Of a DNA stretch of 64,000 bases, positions 63,732 through 64,000 are shown piece by piece. The notes under the pieces are model-generated. The model worked only from the letters and a program-made list of their open reading frames with translations. It ran no database searches and was not told the origin of the DNA. This DNA comes from Idiomarina sp. (GTDB lineage Bacteria > Pseudomonadota > Gammaproteobacteria > Enterobacterales > Alteromonadaceae): NCBI GenBank assembly GCA_020831965.1, contig JAFIFP010000014.1:248001-312000 (forward strand). Reading direction: 5' to 3'. The position numbers and the translations under genes were made by a program. How positions within the stretch are numbered: the first letter of the stretch is position 1; each line of letters starts with the position of its first letter.

Positions 63732-64000
63732 ATGTTGAAGCGTACCTCAACCTTAGCTCTTAGTGTGGCCATGGCCTTGGGTCTTGCCGCTTGCTCACCA
63801 ACCACTACAGTCGAAGACACAGACATCCGCGCATCGGGTATTGAACTTGAGAATCTTGATACCAGTGTTCGCCCGCAAGATAACTTCTTTCGTTACATTA
63901 ACGGTCAATGGTTAGAGCGTACTGAGATCCCTTCAGATCGCGCACGTTGGGGTAGTTTCGATGAGTTACGTGAACGCGCAGAGAAACATGTTTTAGAGAT
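63732..64000 (+). CDS. M13 family metallopeptidase lipoprotein, N-terminal part
   Basis: The first 89 codons of a gene cut by the right edge. The signal peptide (KRTSTLALSVAMALGLAAC) ends in a lipobox Cys near residue 21. The mature start has LDTSVRPQDNFFRYINGQWLERTEIPSDRARWGSF, the standard N-terminus of M13 (neprilysin/PepO) zinc peptidases; the HExxH site would lie beyond the window. GAGGAAAT precedes the ATG. It is a further exported peptidase in this window. Confidence 0.9.
   Translation, partial: MLKRTSTLALSVAMALGLAACSPTTTVEDTDIRASGIELENLDTSVRPQDNFFRYINGQWLERTEIPSDRARWGSFDELRERAEKHVLE

Overview
The window is chromosomal DNA from a gammaproteobacterium. Gene order and protein character best fit the Alteromonadales, most likely the Idiomarinaceae (Idiomarina, Pseudidiomarina or Aliidiomarina). 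This is an inference from synteny (pyrG-eno-ftsB-ispD-ispF-truD-surE-pcm-nlpD-rpoS-mutS-pncC-recA), from the phhA-phhB-tyrR plus hpd-hmgA-fahA-maiA tyrosine block, and from the many exported peptidases. Coding density is very high, many neighbouring genes overlap by 1-14 bp, and no stretch longer than about 300 bp lacks a gene. No tRNA, rRNA or CRISPR array was seen.

Layout: (1) 1-11,550 is the conserved housekeeping run: the end of pyrG, eno, one unrecognised gene, ftsB, ispD, ispF, truD, surE, pcm, yqaA, nlpD, rpoS, with mutS converging on rpoS. (2) 11,650-13,400 holds pncC and recA; a LexA box exactly fills the spacer of the recA promoter, and no recX follows. (3) 13,590-19,290 has a DUF885 lipoprotein, an EAL-HDOD protein, rssA and putP. 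(4) 19,445-27,460 is a membrane-stress and peptide-uptake island: pspF-sapABCDF on the minus strand, divergent from pspABC, with a sigma-54 promoter and an IHF site between them. (5) 27,650-36,115 is amino-acid catabolism: a methionine gamma-lyase, phhA, phhB, tyrR (with a TyrR box), then the operon hpd-hmgA-fahA-maiA, which takes phenylalanine and tyrosine to fumarate and acetoacetate. (6) 36,180-43,290 has an S9 peptidase, an IS3-family element with a frameshift signal, a rhomboid/rhombosortase-like protease, a lipoprotein gamma-glutamyltransferase with a small partner, and a HIT protein. (7) 43,390-50,440 has hspQ, a PilZ protein, a Sel1/TonB-C gene broken by one in-frame amber codon, rlmI, metG, mrp and dcd. 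(8) 50,443-56,100 has an S9 peptidase, a large M14 carboxypeptidase and a YvcK-type protein, all on the minus strand. (9) 56,290-64,000 has waaA-kdkA (Kdo transfer and phosphorylation), a four-gene lipoprotein operon of the CsgG/DUF4810/DUF799 type, DUF192 and BamE-like envelope proteins, a YgjV membrane protein, a TraF-like outer-membrane barrel and the start of an M13 metallopeptidase.

Taken together the window describes a proteolytic, amino-acid-consuming marine-type bacterium: exported peptidases (DUF885, two S9, M14, M13, GGT) could supply peptides, the Sap ABC system could import them, and PutP, MegL and the Phe/Tyr pathway could use the amino acids. No wholly new system was found. The points most worth checking are the CsgG-type lipoprotein operon with its extra fourth member, the paired TGACC-N3-GGTCA palindromes after recA, the amber-split Sel1/TonB gene, the Walker B change in TyrR, and the eno terminator that lies inside the next reading frame.
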